DNA from: Prorocentrum cordatum
Taxonomy: Eukaryota; Sar; Dinophyceae; Prorocentrales; Prorocentraceae
DNA length: 64,000 nucleotides
Direction: 5' to 3'
Assembly (NCBI GenBank): GCA_963575745.1
Contig: CAUYUJ010001447.1
Location: forward strand, 1,359,680 to 1,423,679
Shown: positions 1-10,536 of the stretch, piece by piece
Layout: each line of letters begins with the position of its first letter
Numbering within the stretch: the first letter of the stretch is position 1
The notes under the pieces: generated by a model
The model's database searches: none
What the model was told of the DNA's origin: nothing
The model's input: the letters and a program-made list of their open reading frames with translations, nothing else
Made by a program: the position numbers and the translations under genes

Positions 1-207
1 GAAATTTCAATGGTAACGGGGGTGCCGCGCGATGCCATTTTTGTGGTGCCGCCAGGCGCAGCTCCCTCAACACTGAGATCGGGCATCCTGGGGAGGGGGC
101 AATAAATACCGACAGTGCGATGATAATGGCATGACCCCACTCAGGTATCATTTCTGCCACGGCAATGCCAATCAGTTTTGAGCAATGCAGAACAGTTCAA
201 TGTAAGG

Positions 208-850
208 CATTAGTTGGCGTTGCCTGGCATTGCTTGGCGCTGCTTGGCGTTGCTTGGAATTGTTTGGCATTGCAAGGTGTTGCTTGGTGTTGCTCGGCAT
301 TGCTTGGCATTGCATGTCATAGCTTGGCATTGCTTGACATTGCGTGGCGTCGCTTGTCGTTGCTTGGCATTGCGTGGTGCTTTTTGGCATAACTTGGCGT
401 TGCTGGGCATTGCTAGGCATTGCTTGGCACTGCTTGGTATTGTCTGGCATTGCTTGGCGCTACTTGGCATTACTTGGCATTTGTTGGCTTTGCTCTGCAG
501 AGCTTCACATTGTTTGGCGTTGCTTGGCAATTCTTGGAATTGATTGGCGTTGATTGGAATTGCTTGGCCTTGTTTGGCATTGTTTTTGGGTATTGTTTGG
601 TATTGCGTGGCGTTGCTTGTCGTTGCGTTGCATTTCTTGGCGATGGTCGGCCTTGCTTTACATTGTCTGGCATTGCTTGATGTGTCTTGTCATTGTTTTG
701 CATTGCTTGGCATTCCTTGGCGGTGCTTGGCATTGCTTGGCACTGCTTCTTGCCATTGATGGGCAGTGCTTGTCGTGTCTTGGCGTTACTTGGCATTGCT
801 TGCTGATTCTAGGCCCTACCTGGAATTGCTTGGCATTGCCAAGCATCGCC
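208..850. repeat. Degenerate 10-bp satellite (TTGCTTGGCA-like)
   Basis: About 640 bp of imperfect repeats of a ~10-bp unit, TTGCTTGGCA with variants such as TTGCTTGGCG and TTGTTTGGCA. Because 10 is not a multiple of 3, the same pseudo-peptide (leucine-, alanine- and cysteine-rich) appears in all plus frames, and a glutamine/proline-rich one in the minus frames. Long ORFs here on both strands are therefore repeat artefacts. Confidence 0.9.
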
Positions 851-1884
851 GAGGAACCCCAGGCAACCCTGGGGGGCTGCTTCCACTGATCAATCCCACA
901 AGAACAGTATTGCCGTCACCGTGTTCTTTCATCGTCATCATCATTATCACCATTGTCGTCGCCATTGTCATCGTCGTCATGATGATCGTCATCATAAGTA
1001 AAATAATCGTCACCATACCTCGTCGTCGTTGAGCTCCGTGCCCTTCCCTCAACGACGCCGTGAAAGCGGCTGAAGGACTGGTCCGGTCCGACAATGAGTA
1101 TGATTCAACACACTCCCACATGGGCATGGGCACGAGCGCTCGCGGCCCCCCTTCTCTCTTACCAGTTGTCGCGGGGCTCTGCCTGTGCATGCTTGTGCAT
1201 TTGTCTCTGTGTGCGTTCTCGCCTCCTCCTCCTCCTCTTCCTCCCCCCCCTTGCTGGCCTTCCCGTTGCCACAGGGCGCGCTGTGGATGGGACACAAGTC
1301 TGGGTGTGCGCTCGTGTCTGCATTAGCGGCCTGTTTCTGGACAGTCCAGCCGTCGCGCGAGGTGGTCCGACCGCGCCTCCAGCCGGGCCTCCAGATGGGC
1401 GGCCTCTGAGACGGCGCTCGTGCTGGCCGCCGCCCGCGCATTCCCCGATGGGAGGAGGGCGGCGGTAGAGGAGGAGCAGGACGGAAGACCGGTTCCTCCT
1501 CCCCTTGCAGTTCTCGTTGCACGCTCTGCCATAGGCCCTCTAGAGGCCGCCAACCCTGGAACCTTGAAATCTCCTCCCCTGTAGGGGAGCAGACACAGTG
1601 TCAACGACACGCCTCCGTGGGGAATCCATCAGCGTGCCAGTGCTACAGACGCCACTCGGACCAAAAGCAAGGAGCACTGGGCTGTCTGGCCCCCAACGGC
1701 GGCGTGGCATTGGTACTCGTCCCCCCCCCGATCCTTTTGGACGAGGAGGGAGAGCTCTTCGACTACAAGTCGGTCGCGCGTTGCCACACCTACTGCACCT
1801 GGACATCTGGAGGGCCCTGGAGGCCGCCGGAGACTCTGGGGATTTCCGGAAGCCTCCAGCACCTCCGGGGGACCTCGTGGAAGC
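851..1884. other. Non-coding stretch with a (TCA)n/(GTC)n patch
   Basis: No gene is recognised. Positions ~927-1020 hold an imperfect TCATCA/GTCGTC microsatellite. The rest is GC-rich, with a short CCTCCT run near 1230. Open frames exist on both strands but have no recognisable protein pattern. Confidence 0.5.
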
Positions 1885-2530
1885 GGACGGGAAGAGGAGG
1901 GAGGAGGGAGGAGGGAGGAAGAGGGGGAAGAAGCGGAGGAGGGAGGAGGGAGAGGGAGGGAGGAGGAGGGAGGAGGGAGGAGGAGGAGGGAGGAGGGAGG
2001 AGGGAGGAGGAGGAGGGAGGAGGGAGGAGGACGCCAAGAGGGAGGAGGGGATCTCCAAGGCTTCCCCGTCCAGGCCCTCGCCCTCCCGCAAGCATGTCGG
2101 AGCGGCCCTGGGCGCCGCACCGAGCGGGCCGCTCGCTTCTGCCCAGAGAGGGCGCGAAGTGGACGTTTCCCGCCTCCTCGCGTCGGGCGTTGCCAGAAGT
2201 GCCCATGGCCCAAGGTGCCCAGGGGGAGGAGGAGGAGGAGGAGGAGGAGGAGGAGGAGGAGGAGGAGGAAGGAGGAGTCGAGGAGTCGAGGAGTCGAGGA
2301 GTCGAGGAGTCGAGGAGGTCGAGAGGAGGAGGAGGAAGAGGAGGAGGGGAGGAGGAGGAGGAGGAGGAGGAGGAGAGGGAGGGAGGGAGGGAGGGAGGGG
2401 AGGGAGGGAGGGGGGAGGGAGGGGAGGGAGGAGGGAGGGAAGGGGAGGAGGAGGAGGGAGGAGGAGGAGGAGGAGGAGGAGGGAGGAGGAGGAGGAGGAG
2501 GAGGAGGAGGAGGAGGAGGAGGAGGAGACA
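1885..2530 (+). repeat. Long (GGA)n purine tract with an 8-bp block
   Basis: About 650 bp in which the plus strand is almost entirely purine (GGA, GGGA and GAGG units), interrupted by unique sequence at ~2035-2225. At ~2275-2325 an 8-bp unit, GAGTCGAG, repeats about six times. All frames are open because the tract lacks stop codons, giving poly-Glu/Gly/Arg on one strand and poly-Ser/Pro/Leu on the other. I do not treat any of these as genes. Confidence 0.95.
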
Positions 2531-2779
2531 AGACAACGACGGCCTCAAGGGCGCCCCTGACGAGGCCCAGGGCCGCAGTGGCTCCGAAAAGCTTGGGGCA
2601 CCCTGGGCCAGGGGCACCTTGAGCAACCCCCGATCGCTGGCAGCGGGCAGGTGCTCGGAGATGGCACTGGCTGGTGTGGGCCGACCGTGCGCGCGGACCT
2701 CGTGGACAGCGTATAATTTTGCCGCTTCCCGAAGACGGGCCTCGCCCTCGGCCTCGGCCTCGCGGCGGCTGGGTCGCAA

Positions 2780-2824
2780 GCGCAGCTCTCTCTCTCTCTT
2801 TCTCTCTTTATCTCTTTTTTTTTG

Positions 2825-2856
<32 letters not shown>

Positions 2857-2892
2857 TTTTTTTTTCTTTCTCTCTCTCTCTCTATATATATT

Positions 2893-2926
<34 letters not shown>

Positions 2927-2935
2927 GCACAGCTC
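2780..2935 (+). repeat. (TC)n polypyrimidine tract with T-runs and TATATATA
   Basis: About 155 bp of CTCTCT with two T-runs (~2817, ~2861) and a short TATATATA block at ~2883. This is simple repeat DNA. Confidence 0.95.
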
Positions 2936-2970
2936 CAGCCGCCCCGCGACGTTCCCGGGGGAGCAGCCAG

Positions 2971-3158
2971 CCCAGAGCCCCTCGCGTCGTGAGAAAGAAT
3001 CGCGACGGGGCGTTTTTTGCTATCTTGGGCCTCCAGGGGCCCTCACCGCGCCTCGGGGCCGTCAAGAAACGACGCAGGATGAAAAACCGGTCCCTGGGAA
3101 GGGGTCCAGACCTCTGGGGGTCGACGCTGTGAGAAAGTCAGGACGTTGGGGGTCTGGG
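2971..3158 (+). mobile_element. Family A short TIR element, copy 1
   Basis: A 188-bp unit starting CCCAGAGCCCC and ending GGGGGTCTGGG. The same internal order is seen in other copies: GTGA(G)AAAGAATC.CGACGGG, GGCCTCCAGGGGCCCTC, CGTCAAGAAACGACGCAGG, a GGTCCAGACCTC segment, then GTCAGGACGTTGGGGG. Related copies lie at 5881, 15646, 18066 (split), 18467 and 18890 (inverted). There is no coding capacity, so it looks like a non-autonomous MITE-like repeat. I see no clear target-site duplication at this copy. Confidence 0.75.
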
Positions 3159-3663
3159 AGGTACCGATACCGTGACTCAGCTCCACGGACCTCGAAGAGG
3201 AAGAAGCGGCATACACATAGATTGTCGGCGCTCCGCGTGGATTTCTTGGATCGGCGCTGGGCCCCCTGGCGGCGCCTCCAGCGCCGCCCCTGGCGCGCTC
3301 CGTGCGCCAGGGAAGGGGGCCCAGCGCCGTTTCTTTGCCGTTTTTCTGTTTGGTTTGCTGTTTTTGCTGTCTTTGCCCAGGTCCGTCGACCGTTTCTGTT
3401 TGTGTTTTTGTTTGGTGCTCCTCCAGGACCTCTCACAGGGTATATCCTCACATCCGACGTTGCGCAAAAAGTTGCAACATTGCAAAACATCGCGACCAGA
3501 GCCCCGGACCCCATCTTACTGCGTAATTTGACGAGCCAGATCGATATGTGAGGCTTCTGGGGCCCGAACTCTGGCGGAGACGCCCGCTGTGGAAAGATTG
3601 CGACGCCCAGCAACGCTGGGCATCGCTCTGCACTGCTCTGCACATCTGAGGACGAGAGGCCCG
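3159..3663. other. No recognised gene
   Basis: GC-rich sequence between a family A copy and a GGA tract. Open frames exist but none has a recognisable domain. I see nothing further to annotate. Confidence 0.4.
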
Positions 3664-4056
3664 AGGAGGAGGAGGAGGAGGAGGAGGAGGAGGAGGAGGA
3701 GGAGGAGGAGGAGGAGAGAGAGGAGGAGGAGGAGGAGGAGTAGGAGGAGGAGGAGGAGGAACAGGAAGGAAAAACTGGGGGCAGATGCCGAGGCAACTCC
3801 GGCCGTGGCGACAACGGACGGGCAGCGGCCTCGGCATCGCGCCTCCCTCCGGCGGGCGCCAGCCGAGGTGCCGCCCGAGGCCTCCCTCTGGGCCTCGCTC
3901 CGCCGCCGCCAGTCCCTCGGCCTCCTCCTCCTCCTCCTCCTCCTCCTCCTCCTCCTCCTCCTCCCTCCTCCTCCTCCTCCTCCTCCTCGTCCCCTCCTCC
4001 TCCTCCTCCTCCTCCTCCTCCTCCTCCTCCTCCTCCTCCTCCTCCTCCTCCTCCTA
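3664..4056. repeat. (GGA)n facing (CTC)n: a strand-switching microsatellite pair
   Basis: The plus strand is (GGA)n at 3664-3771. About 150 bp of unique GC-rich DNA follows, then (CTC)n at ~3922-4056. The two tracts are complementary, so a single strand could fold into a hairpin with a stem of roughly 100 bp. Confidence 0.9.
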
Positions 4057-4369
4057 GCACAGGTGGGCGGGGCGCGTGGTACCATCTTTTGGCTCCTACT
4101 CGCTCGCGCTAGCCCAGCTTCCCGCCTTCTCGTCGGCGCTTGGGGGACATCAGGGACTCTGGACCGTATTGGGAGTCGTTTGCTCACATCGGTATCGTCC
4201 AGCCTCTCCTGGTGACGAAGGGGAGCGAATTCGCGATTTCAAGTCTCATTATTCCGGGGCTGTGGCGCAGGCCAAACAAGCTGGTGGGTACCACTACGGG
4301 TTTCGCGTGGTGTCGCTCGTCCAGTTCGGGCTGCATGTGGCGTGGCTTTGGAATGTTTCAGTTTGGGCT

Positions 4370-4530
4370 CATTTCGTCAGCTATCGTTTGGGCATCTCCC
4401 AGCTCCGCCAGGGGAGGGTATGTCTTTCGGTTCCTGGTGTTGGGGCCTCCATTTCTCGTGCATCAAGCGTGAGCCAGACATCATCAGCTATAACGCTGGG
4501 ATCTCCCATCTCCGCCAGGGGAGGGTATTT
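4370..4530 (+). pseudogene. PPR-repeat remnant (about two repeats)
   Basis: At 4471-4506 the translation reads EPDIISYNAGIS, the typical dinoflagellate pentatricopeptide-repeat half-unit. A related block (FVSYRLGISQLRQG) lies 106 bp upstream. One PPR unit is 35 residues (105 nt), so the spacing fits neighbouring repeats with a +1 shift. Both are followed by the same CTCCGCCAGGGGAGGGTAT-like stretch instead of the expected CEKGGQW helix. PPR proteins bind organellar RNA in mitochondria or plastids. This fragment is too short and too decayed to function. Confidence 0.55.
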
Positions 4531-5107
4531 CAGGTGCTTTTGGTGGTTGTGGTTCGCTCTCTTCGTGCAGTGTTTCAAGTTGGCGCAGAAGGCTCGGCTG
4601 GAAGGAATGAACAGTTTGGGTGGTAATTTTGGCTGCGTTGCTGTCTTGCGAGGCTGTCTGCGGAGGAGGCGACCTTTATGATATATACGTGAGAGGTAGC
4701 CCGTTGACCTGCGGAGAGGGCCGAATCGAGCCAAGTCCGTTTCAGTTTAGCTTGGTATGCTTCGTTTGTTGAGGTGCCATTCGAATTTGGAGGGATTCGC
4801 TATGTGACAACGCTTTGCGCTCCATAGACTTCGTCGTCGAGTTCTTCATGCACCTTCTGCTGAGGTTCCTGTACTGGGTCGTCTCGTTCGCGGGTTTGCT
4901 CAAGGGGGTGGCCTTAGCGTAGTTGCCTTGTAAATATATCACTACGTGATAGCGGAAATCCTGGAAATCCTCCTCCTCCTCCTCCTCCTCCTCCTCCTCA
5001 CCCTCCTCCTCTCGCCTCTGCCCGCGGCGGCCCGGTCCGCCGCGGCAGTCCGCGAGGGGCCCCGCGCCCCCCGGGGGGGTTCCCGGCGAATGGACCCCCG
5101 GGAGGGT
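4531..5107. other. No recognised gene; short (CTC)n at 4967-5003
   Basis: Mixed-composition DNA with no recognisable protein, ending in a ~40-bp CTC microsatellite and GC-rich sequence. I see nothing else here. Confidence 0.4.
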
Positions 5108-5255
5108 CCCAGAGCCCCTCGCGTCGCGGAAGGATCACGGCCCCAGGAGAGCCGACGCTCCCCACACAATGGGAGGAGGCAGGAGTTTAAAAAACGATTC
5201 TGGGTCGAGACTTCCAGGGACCCCGTATTGAAAAAACCAAGACATCGGATCTCGG
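5108..5255 (+). repeat. Family A element, diverged partial copy
   Basis: Begins CCCAGAGCCCCTCGCGTCG like the 2971 copy. Later it has AAAAAACGATTCTGGGTCGA and a GAAAAAACCAAGACATCGG segment, matching the family A middle and end, but the central part is replaced. Its left flank (GCGAATGGACCCCCGGGAGGG) resembles the left flank of the 5881 copy, so the repeated unit extends beyond the terminal repeats here. Confidence 0.5.
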
Positions 5256-5361
5256 GGAGCTCGTCGTGGCCTGGGATGCCGAAGCGCGCGTGCTCCTCGA
5301 CATTTGCCGAGGAGCCGGGCCTCGTCGGCGAGGCGGTCGGGAGCGGCGACGCTCCCCACAC

Positions 5362-5525
5362 AATTCAGGAGGGGAAAAAACACAGACACAATTAATCGTG
5401 GATTCCCCAGAAAATATGGGAAAATTTGGGAAGGGGGGGGGAAGACAAAAACCAAGAAGATATGAGAACATATGGGGGATCTTTTTATTTGTGTGTATTT
5501 ATTTGTGTGTCCCAGTTCCCCTTCA
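5362..5525 (+). repeat. Family B repeat, copy 1 (164 bp)
   Basis: Starts AATTCAGGAGGG, contains ACACAGACACAATTAATC, GATTCCCCAGAAAATATGG and a TTTGTGTGTATTTATTTGTG segment, and ends CCCCTTCA. An almost colinear second copy is at 18154-18318 in the same orientation. No coding content. Element class is unknown. Confidence 0.8.
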
Positions 5526-5609
5526 ACAATGGGAGGAGGCAGGAGGGTGGCACTTTTGGGCCTCCGGGGGCCCTCGAGGGGCCTCGGGACGAAAATCGGG
5601 GGCCTTCAA

Positions 5610-5815
5610 ACGGGGCGGTGACCACACCGTACGGTGAGTCGGTGGGGATTCGGGGTCACCGCACGGTTTTGGGACTCGAGTCCCTCTCCGAGGACGTCTC
5701 GGGCGACAGGGGCCTCCAGGGTCCCAAAACCGTGCGGTGACGGACCGTGCGGTGAGGTCTCGGGGGATTTCGAGGTCACCGCACGGTGTGTCACCGCACC
5801 GTTTTTGGATCCCAA
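5610..5815. repeat. Cluster of inverted CACCGCACGGTTTTGGGA motifs
   Basis: GGTCACCGCACGGTTTTGGG at ~5655 is answered by its reverse complement CCCAAAACCGTGCGGTGAC at ~5723. More copies of CACCGCACGG/CCGTGCGGTG follow up to 5806. A related cluster with CACCACCCGGTTTGGGGACT is at 54531-54800. These are short palindromic repeats with no gene content. Confidence 0.75.
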
Positions 5816-5880
5816 AGAAAAACCGGCCCAGGGGAAGTGGTCTGGAGCTCTGGGCCCCGCGAATGGGCCCCCAGAGGGGT

Positions 5881-6061
5881 CCCAGACCCCCTCGCGTTGT
5901 GAAAGAATCACGACGGGACGTTTTTGCTATTTCGGCCTCCAGGGGCCCTCTTTGGGCCTCGGGACCGTCAAACATTTATTTAGGGTGAGGCTGGTCCCGG
6001 GGAAGGGGTCCAGACCTCCTGTGGTCGGCGCTGTGAAAAATCACGACGTCGGGGGTCTGGG
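5881..6061 (+). mobile_element. Family A short TIR element, copy 2 (181 bp)
   Basis: Full-length copy from CCCAGACCCCCTCGCG to GTCGGGGGTCTGGG, with the diagnostic TGAAAGAATCACGACGGGAC and AAAAATCACGACGTCGGGGG segments. The ~19 bases on either side are similar (GAATGGGCCCCCAGAGGGG versus GGAAGCGCCCCTGGAGGGG). That could be a decayed target-site duplication, but both flanks are GC-rich and the match may be chance. Confidence 0.75.
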
Positions 6062-6963
6062 GTGGAAGCGCCCCTGGAGGGGAGCCCACTTCGAGGCCCG
6101 CTCAAGATGGGCTTGGGTATGCAGAAGGATGAAGGTTGTTCTCATCTCAAGCACTCCCCGTGCCTGATTGACACAGTCAGCCCGCATAGTGAGGATGAGC
6201 AACTTTCCAAAATTAGGTACTTTTGCATCCTTCCCCTTCGGCCCATCCTTGGCCGCGTTCGCTGGCCGCGCCCCGTTCGCAAAATGTCGACATGGTCTTC
6301 CAAGGCCCTTGCATCCTCATCGTGCGTCCTTATTATACGGGTTGATTGTAAAATGCTATAAATCCCTGTGGTGTGTTGTGGTCTGGCCACATCGAAATCC
6401 ACAAATGATGCTAACAAATCGTCTTGTCCGAAAGCAGCAAGCGGAAACTTTATACGTCCAGTGAGCAGCATTGAAAGGCCCAAGCCCAATGTGCAAGACC
6501 TACGTCTGTGTATGACTGGACTGCGCCGGAGCGGCTCTGGTGGAAGAGTACAGGAAAAGCACGGCAAACTGTGCACTCAAGCGGCTGGTATTGAGGGAAG
6601 CGTGCAGCGTCAGGATGTACGCCGCCCGTTCAGAAAGAAACGACATATGCACGTGGCGACAAAGATTGGGAAAATCGAGACAACTCAGGCGCGGGCCGCC
6701 AGCAGGAGAGGCCAACCATCCCGAAGTCCCCAGGGCAGCGAAACGCTGGTAGGGGCAGTCGGGGGCAGGGGCGCCAGGTAGACCTCAGAGAGCTCAAAGT
6801 GCTCGAACATACAGCCAAAACGCTGAAATAAGGGCCGCTTGGGGTGCGGAAGGGACTCGATGTTCCTTAGGTCCTTCCATGGTTGTTTCTCCAACGCTCC
6901 TCGTCCACGCAGGCGCTTCTGGGGCCAAAAAGGGGCCTCGTTCCTTGTTTTGCGTTCCTTATT
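6062..6963. other. No recognised gene
   Basis: About 900 bp of mixed composition with several medium-sized open frames on both strands but no domain I can name. It lies on the 3' side of the minus-strand RNase H remnant, so it may be the 3' part of the same dead retroelement. That is inference only. Confidence 0.35.
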
Positions 6964-7440
6964 TCAGCAGCCCGATTGTACGGCCTCCAAATTCTTCACA
7001 CGTGCCACCCCGTGCGTTACAGGGGGAACGCCACTAGCAATTGCATCCAAAACCTCGTCGCAGATGCCCCCCGCATAGGTGTTGCATTCACGGTATATGT
7101 GGCGCACTCGAACAGATTGCACCCTTGCCACTTGGCGCAATTGTGAGAGCGCAGCCAAGGCTCGTTCATATGATGGTCGACGAAGGCTCGCACGGCACCT
7201 CCAGATGCCATCGACTTGTTTCACGACCAACAGAGCATCATTGTGAAACACCAGGTTGGGAGCAGGATGCTCCGAAGTATATTGTATGCATTCTAGAAGG
7301 CCGACATACTCCGCGTAGTTGTTGGTCGTGTCGCCGAGGTCGCGGCCACAATGAGCTTCAACGCAGCAAGACCCAGCTACATAGCGCCGCGCCGTCTGAT
7401 GCGTAAACTACCACACCAGGGTCGAAAACTAATGCCCTGA
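6964..7440 (-). pseudogene. RNase H-like domain remnant
   Basis: Read on the minus strand, the order of motifs matches RNase HI. VVYASDGAA (near 7395) is the first catalytic Asp strand. After a +1 frame change near 7360 comes TNNYAEYVGLLECIQY, the TNN.AE helix with the catalytic Glu. LVFHNDALLVVKQVDGIW follows (the 'DS..LV..v.G.W' Asp strand), then HIYRECNTYAGG, equivalent to 'RE.N..AD'. The last Asp of the usual motif is Gly here, and the frame is broken. RNase H domains degrade the RNA strand of RNA/DNA hybrids and often sit at the C-terminus of retrotransposon polyproteins. I read this as a dead fragment of such an element; no reverse transcriptase is visible beside it. Confidence 0.55.
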
Positions 7441-8564
7441 TTCAGATCTTGCGACGGTCGTGGCGCGACGTCGTGGCTGGGCTCCCTGCGATCTACGGGC
7501 CATTGCCCATGCGCTTGACGTGCAGAACCATGCATTCGAATGAGTGGAAGCGCCTTCCTTCCAAGAGTCGACGCCGCAAGCGAAGGGAGGGAGGGAGCCG
7601 CGGAATGGGGGACGAGGGAGGGGACAAGAGGCGGGAGGGGAACGCGAGAAGGGAGGGGGCCGAGGAATGGGGATGGGGGACCGAGGAGGAACGAGAGAGG
7701 GGGGAGGGGAGTCAGAGGTGGAAGAAGGGACGGTGGTGGGAATTTTGGTCACTGGCCTTGCTTTCAGAGACTGGCAGGCACAGCGGCCCGCGAAGAGCAC
7801 TTTCAGGATAAGCTTCTGCGGGGATAAGCCATGCTGCACCTTGCTTGCCCCTGCCCTTCTCCGTGGCACTCACCCTCCCCGCTCTCCCCTCCCAACCTGC
7901 AGCGGTGGCAGCGCTGGGCAGAGTTGCTGGGATTGCTGCTGGGCTCGAGGCTGAGAGTCCAAGGCCATGGGCGGTGCGTGTACGGGCAAGTTTGTCTTCA
8001 TGCGTAGCTTTTGCTGCGTCGCTGTACAACTTGTCCAACGGCTACAAGCCGCTTGCATTCAGCGCATGGCCGACGCGTTTCCAATGTCCTCGAGAGCAGC
8101 ACTTTCGGAAGGCGCTTCTTCGCGCGCCGGCGCATGCGCACACACCGCATGCAAGGCCAACGTTGGTTTCATTTTTTTTTTTTTTGTTTTTTTTTTTTGG
8201 TATTTTTATCGAATTCCTCACCAGTCCATCCAGTGACCAGTGTCGCGCCACGATTTGGGAGGACTCTCGCGACACGCTCTGGGGCTCCGTGGGTGCGCAT
8301 GGGGCCCGCTTCCGCCTCTTTCCCTTCACCCTCCTTTTCGTCGTCATCATCCTGCTTGCTCGTTTGCGCTCACGCTCCGTGGGAAGCTTTTCGGCGCGCG
8401 AGGAGGAGGAAGGATCAACCGCTTCACGGCGTGCGTTACCCGTACCTTCGTATAGTAGATGTGCGATCGTTCGAGGTAGTAGCTGCACGAGTGTAATGCT
8501 CTGCGTAGAGCTGCACATCACCCCCCACACGCGCAAAGCCAAGTCCTCTCCTATACGATCGACT
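7441..8564. other. No recognised gene; purine-rich patch and poly-T runs
   Basis: Positions ~7570-7735 are GGGA-rich. Positions 8169-8200 hold two runs of about 13 T separated by a G. Open frames on both strands lack recognisable motifs. I see nothing else. Confidence 0.4.
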
Positions 8565-8930
8565 CCTCCTCCTCCTCCTCCTCCTCCTCCTCCTCCTCCT
8601 CCTCCTCTTTGATTATTCTCCACATCATCCGCCACCTCGTCTCCTCCTCTCCTCATCCCTCCTCCTCCTCCTCCTCCTCCTCCTCCTCCTCCTCGACTCC
8701 TCCTCGACTCCTCCTCCTCCTCCTCCTCCTCTTCCCTCCTCCTTCTCTTCCTCCTCCTCCTCCTCCATTTCCCTCCTCCTCTTCCTCCTCATCCGACTCA
8801 TCGACTCCTCCACTCATCCACTCCTCCATTCCTCCCCCTCTTCCTCCTCCTCCTCCTCCTCCTTTTACTCCTCCTCGTCCTCCTCCTCCTCCTCCTTCTG
8901 CTCATCCTCCTCCACTCCTTTTCCTTGTGC
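8565..8930 (+). repeat. (TCC)n microsatellite block
   Basis: Near-continuous CTC/TCC repeat in three sub-blocks (~8565-8610, ~8655-8760, ~8770-8915) with short interruptions. The long proline/serine- or glutamate-rich frames are artefacts. Confidence 0.95.
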
Positions 8931-9034
8931 GGAACTGTCCCCTGTCGCACCCAAAGGCCAGTGCGAAGGGCGGGTTGGGCGGTTCGCCTGAGACATCCCT
9001 ACCATTTACGAGCCTGAGGCCCCAAAATGGCAAC

Positions 9035-9265
9035 AGTTTCAAACATTGATGGCGGGTGGTTTTCAACATTTGGCTCTCGCCGTAGCGCCGCGCATGTTCG
9101 TCAAAACATGCGCAAGAGCTTCACGAATTGCGGGCGGTTCGTTTTCAAAATATGGCGCTCGTTTTCAGCGCCGCACACATTCGTTTCAAACATGTGCAAG
9201 AGCTTCACGGATTGAGGGCGACTCTTTCGTACAAAGTGGTTCTCGCCTTAGCGCCGCGCACAGCA
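9035..9265 (+). repeat. ~84-bp tandem repeat, 2-3 copies
   Basis: GCAAGAGCTTCACG followed by ATTG.GGGCG occurs at 9112 and again at 9196, exactly 84 bp apart. The surrounding bases also match (TTTCAAA..ATG..CAAGAGC, GCGCCGC.CA). A partial third unit starts near 9230. No gene is seen. Confidence 0.75.
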
Positions 9266-9540
9266 GGTTTTGAAATGTACCAGAAGTTCATTGGTTCTCA
9301 TGGTGAAAGTGCCAGAAATGGTGTTCGAGGACGATTCAGGGTTGTCAGAGCGCAACAGGTACATTGATCCGCGGTGTTGGTGTACCAGGAATGGCGTTCT
9401 GGCCCGATTCCGGATCGTCAAGACGCGATAGCCAGGTTGACTCGTGGCGCTGGAGTCATGAACCGTGTAGGGACCTATGCGGAGGGATCTTTGCGGGAGG
9501 ATCTATCCCAACATCGTTGATGAGTCTTGGGTTTACACTG

Positions 9541-9969
9541 GTCCTCATCCTCGTCCTCCTCCTCGTCCTCCTCATCCTTCTCCTATTCCTCCTCCTCCTC
9601 CTCCTCCTCCTCCTCCTCCTCCTCCCCTCCTCCTCCTCCTCTCCTCCTCCTCCTCCCCCCTCCTTCATCCTCCTCCTCCCCTCCTCCTCCTCCTCCTCCT
9701 CCTCCTCCTCCTCCTCCTCCTCCTCCTCCCTCCTCCTCCTCCTCCTCCTCCGCCTCCTCCTCTCTCCTCCTCTCCTCCTCCTCCTCCTCATCTCCTCCTC
9801 CTCCTCCTCCTCCCCCTCCTCCTCCCCCTCCTCCTCCGACTCCTCCTCCTCATCCTCCCTCTCCTCCTCCTCTCCGGCTCCTCGACTCTCCTCCCTCCTC
9901 TTCTCTCTCCTCCTCTCTCATCATCAACATCACTCATATCATCATCATCACATCATCATCAGCACCATC

Positions 9970-10060
<91 letters not shown>

Positions 10061-10398
10061 CTCCTCCTCTCCTCCTGCTCCTTCCCTCCTCTCCTCCTCC
10101 TCCCCTCCTCCTCCTCCTCCCCTCTCCCCCTCCTCCTTCTCCTCCTCTCTCCATGCTCCTCCTGCTCCTCCTGCCCTCCTCCTCCTCCTCCTCCTCCTCC
10201 TCCTCCTCCTCCTCCTCCGCTCCTCCTCCTGCTCCTCCTCCTTCTCCTTCTCCTCCTCCCCCTCCTCTCTCCTCCTCCTGCTCCTCCTGCTCCTCCTGCT
10301 CCTCCTCCTCCTCCTCCTCCTCCTCCTCCTCTTCCCCCCCCTCCTCCTCCTCCTTCTCCGACTCCTCCGACACCCCCTCCTCGACTCCTCTTTCTGAT
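9541..10398 (+). repeat. (TCC)n tract with an embedded (ATC)n block
   Basis: About 860 bp of TCC repeat. At ~9917-10060 it switches to ATC/CATCAT, then returns to TCC with scattered GCTCCTCCT units. It is one of the largest simple-repeat blocks here. All frames are open and none is a credible gene. Confidence 0.95.
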
Positions 10399-10536
10399 CG
10401 GTCCGAGCCTCCCGCCCGCCGCGCCGCGGCGGGCTCCGCCGCTGGGCCGAATGGCAGCGCAGGGCCCCACCCCTGCGCACCAGGTCGCGGCCCCGGCGGT
10501 CGGAGGCCCGGGGCCGCAGGGCGGCGAAGGCCCGCA

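Noticed and set aside
1598-3551. Very long open frames (up to ~640 codons) through GGA and TC tracts
   Set aside because: They consist of poly-Glu/Gly/Arg or poly-Ser/Leu/Pro from simple repeats without stop codons and show no domain.
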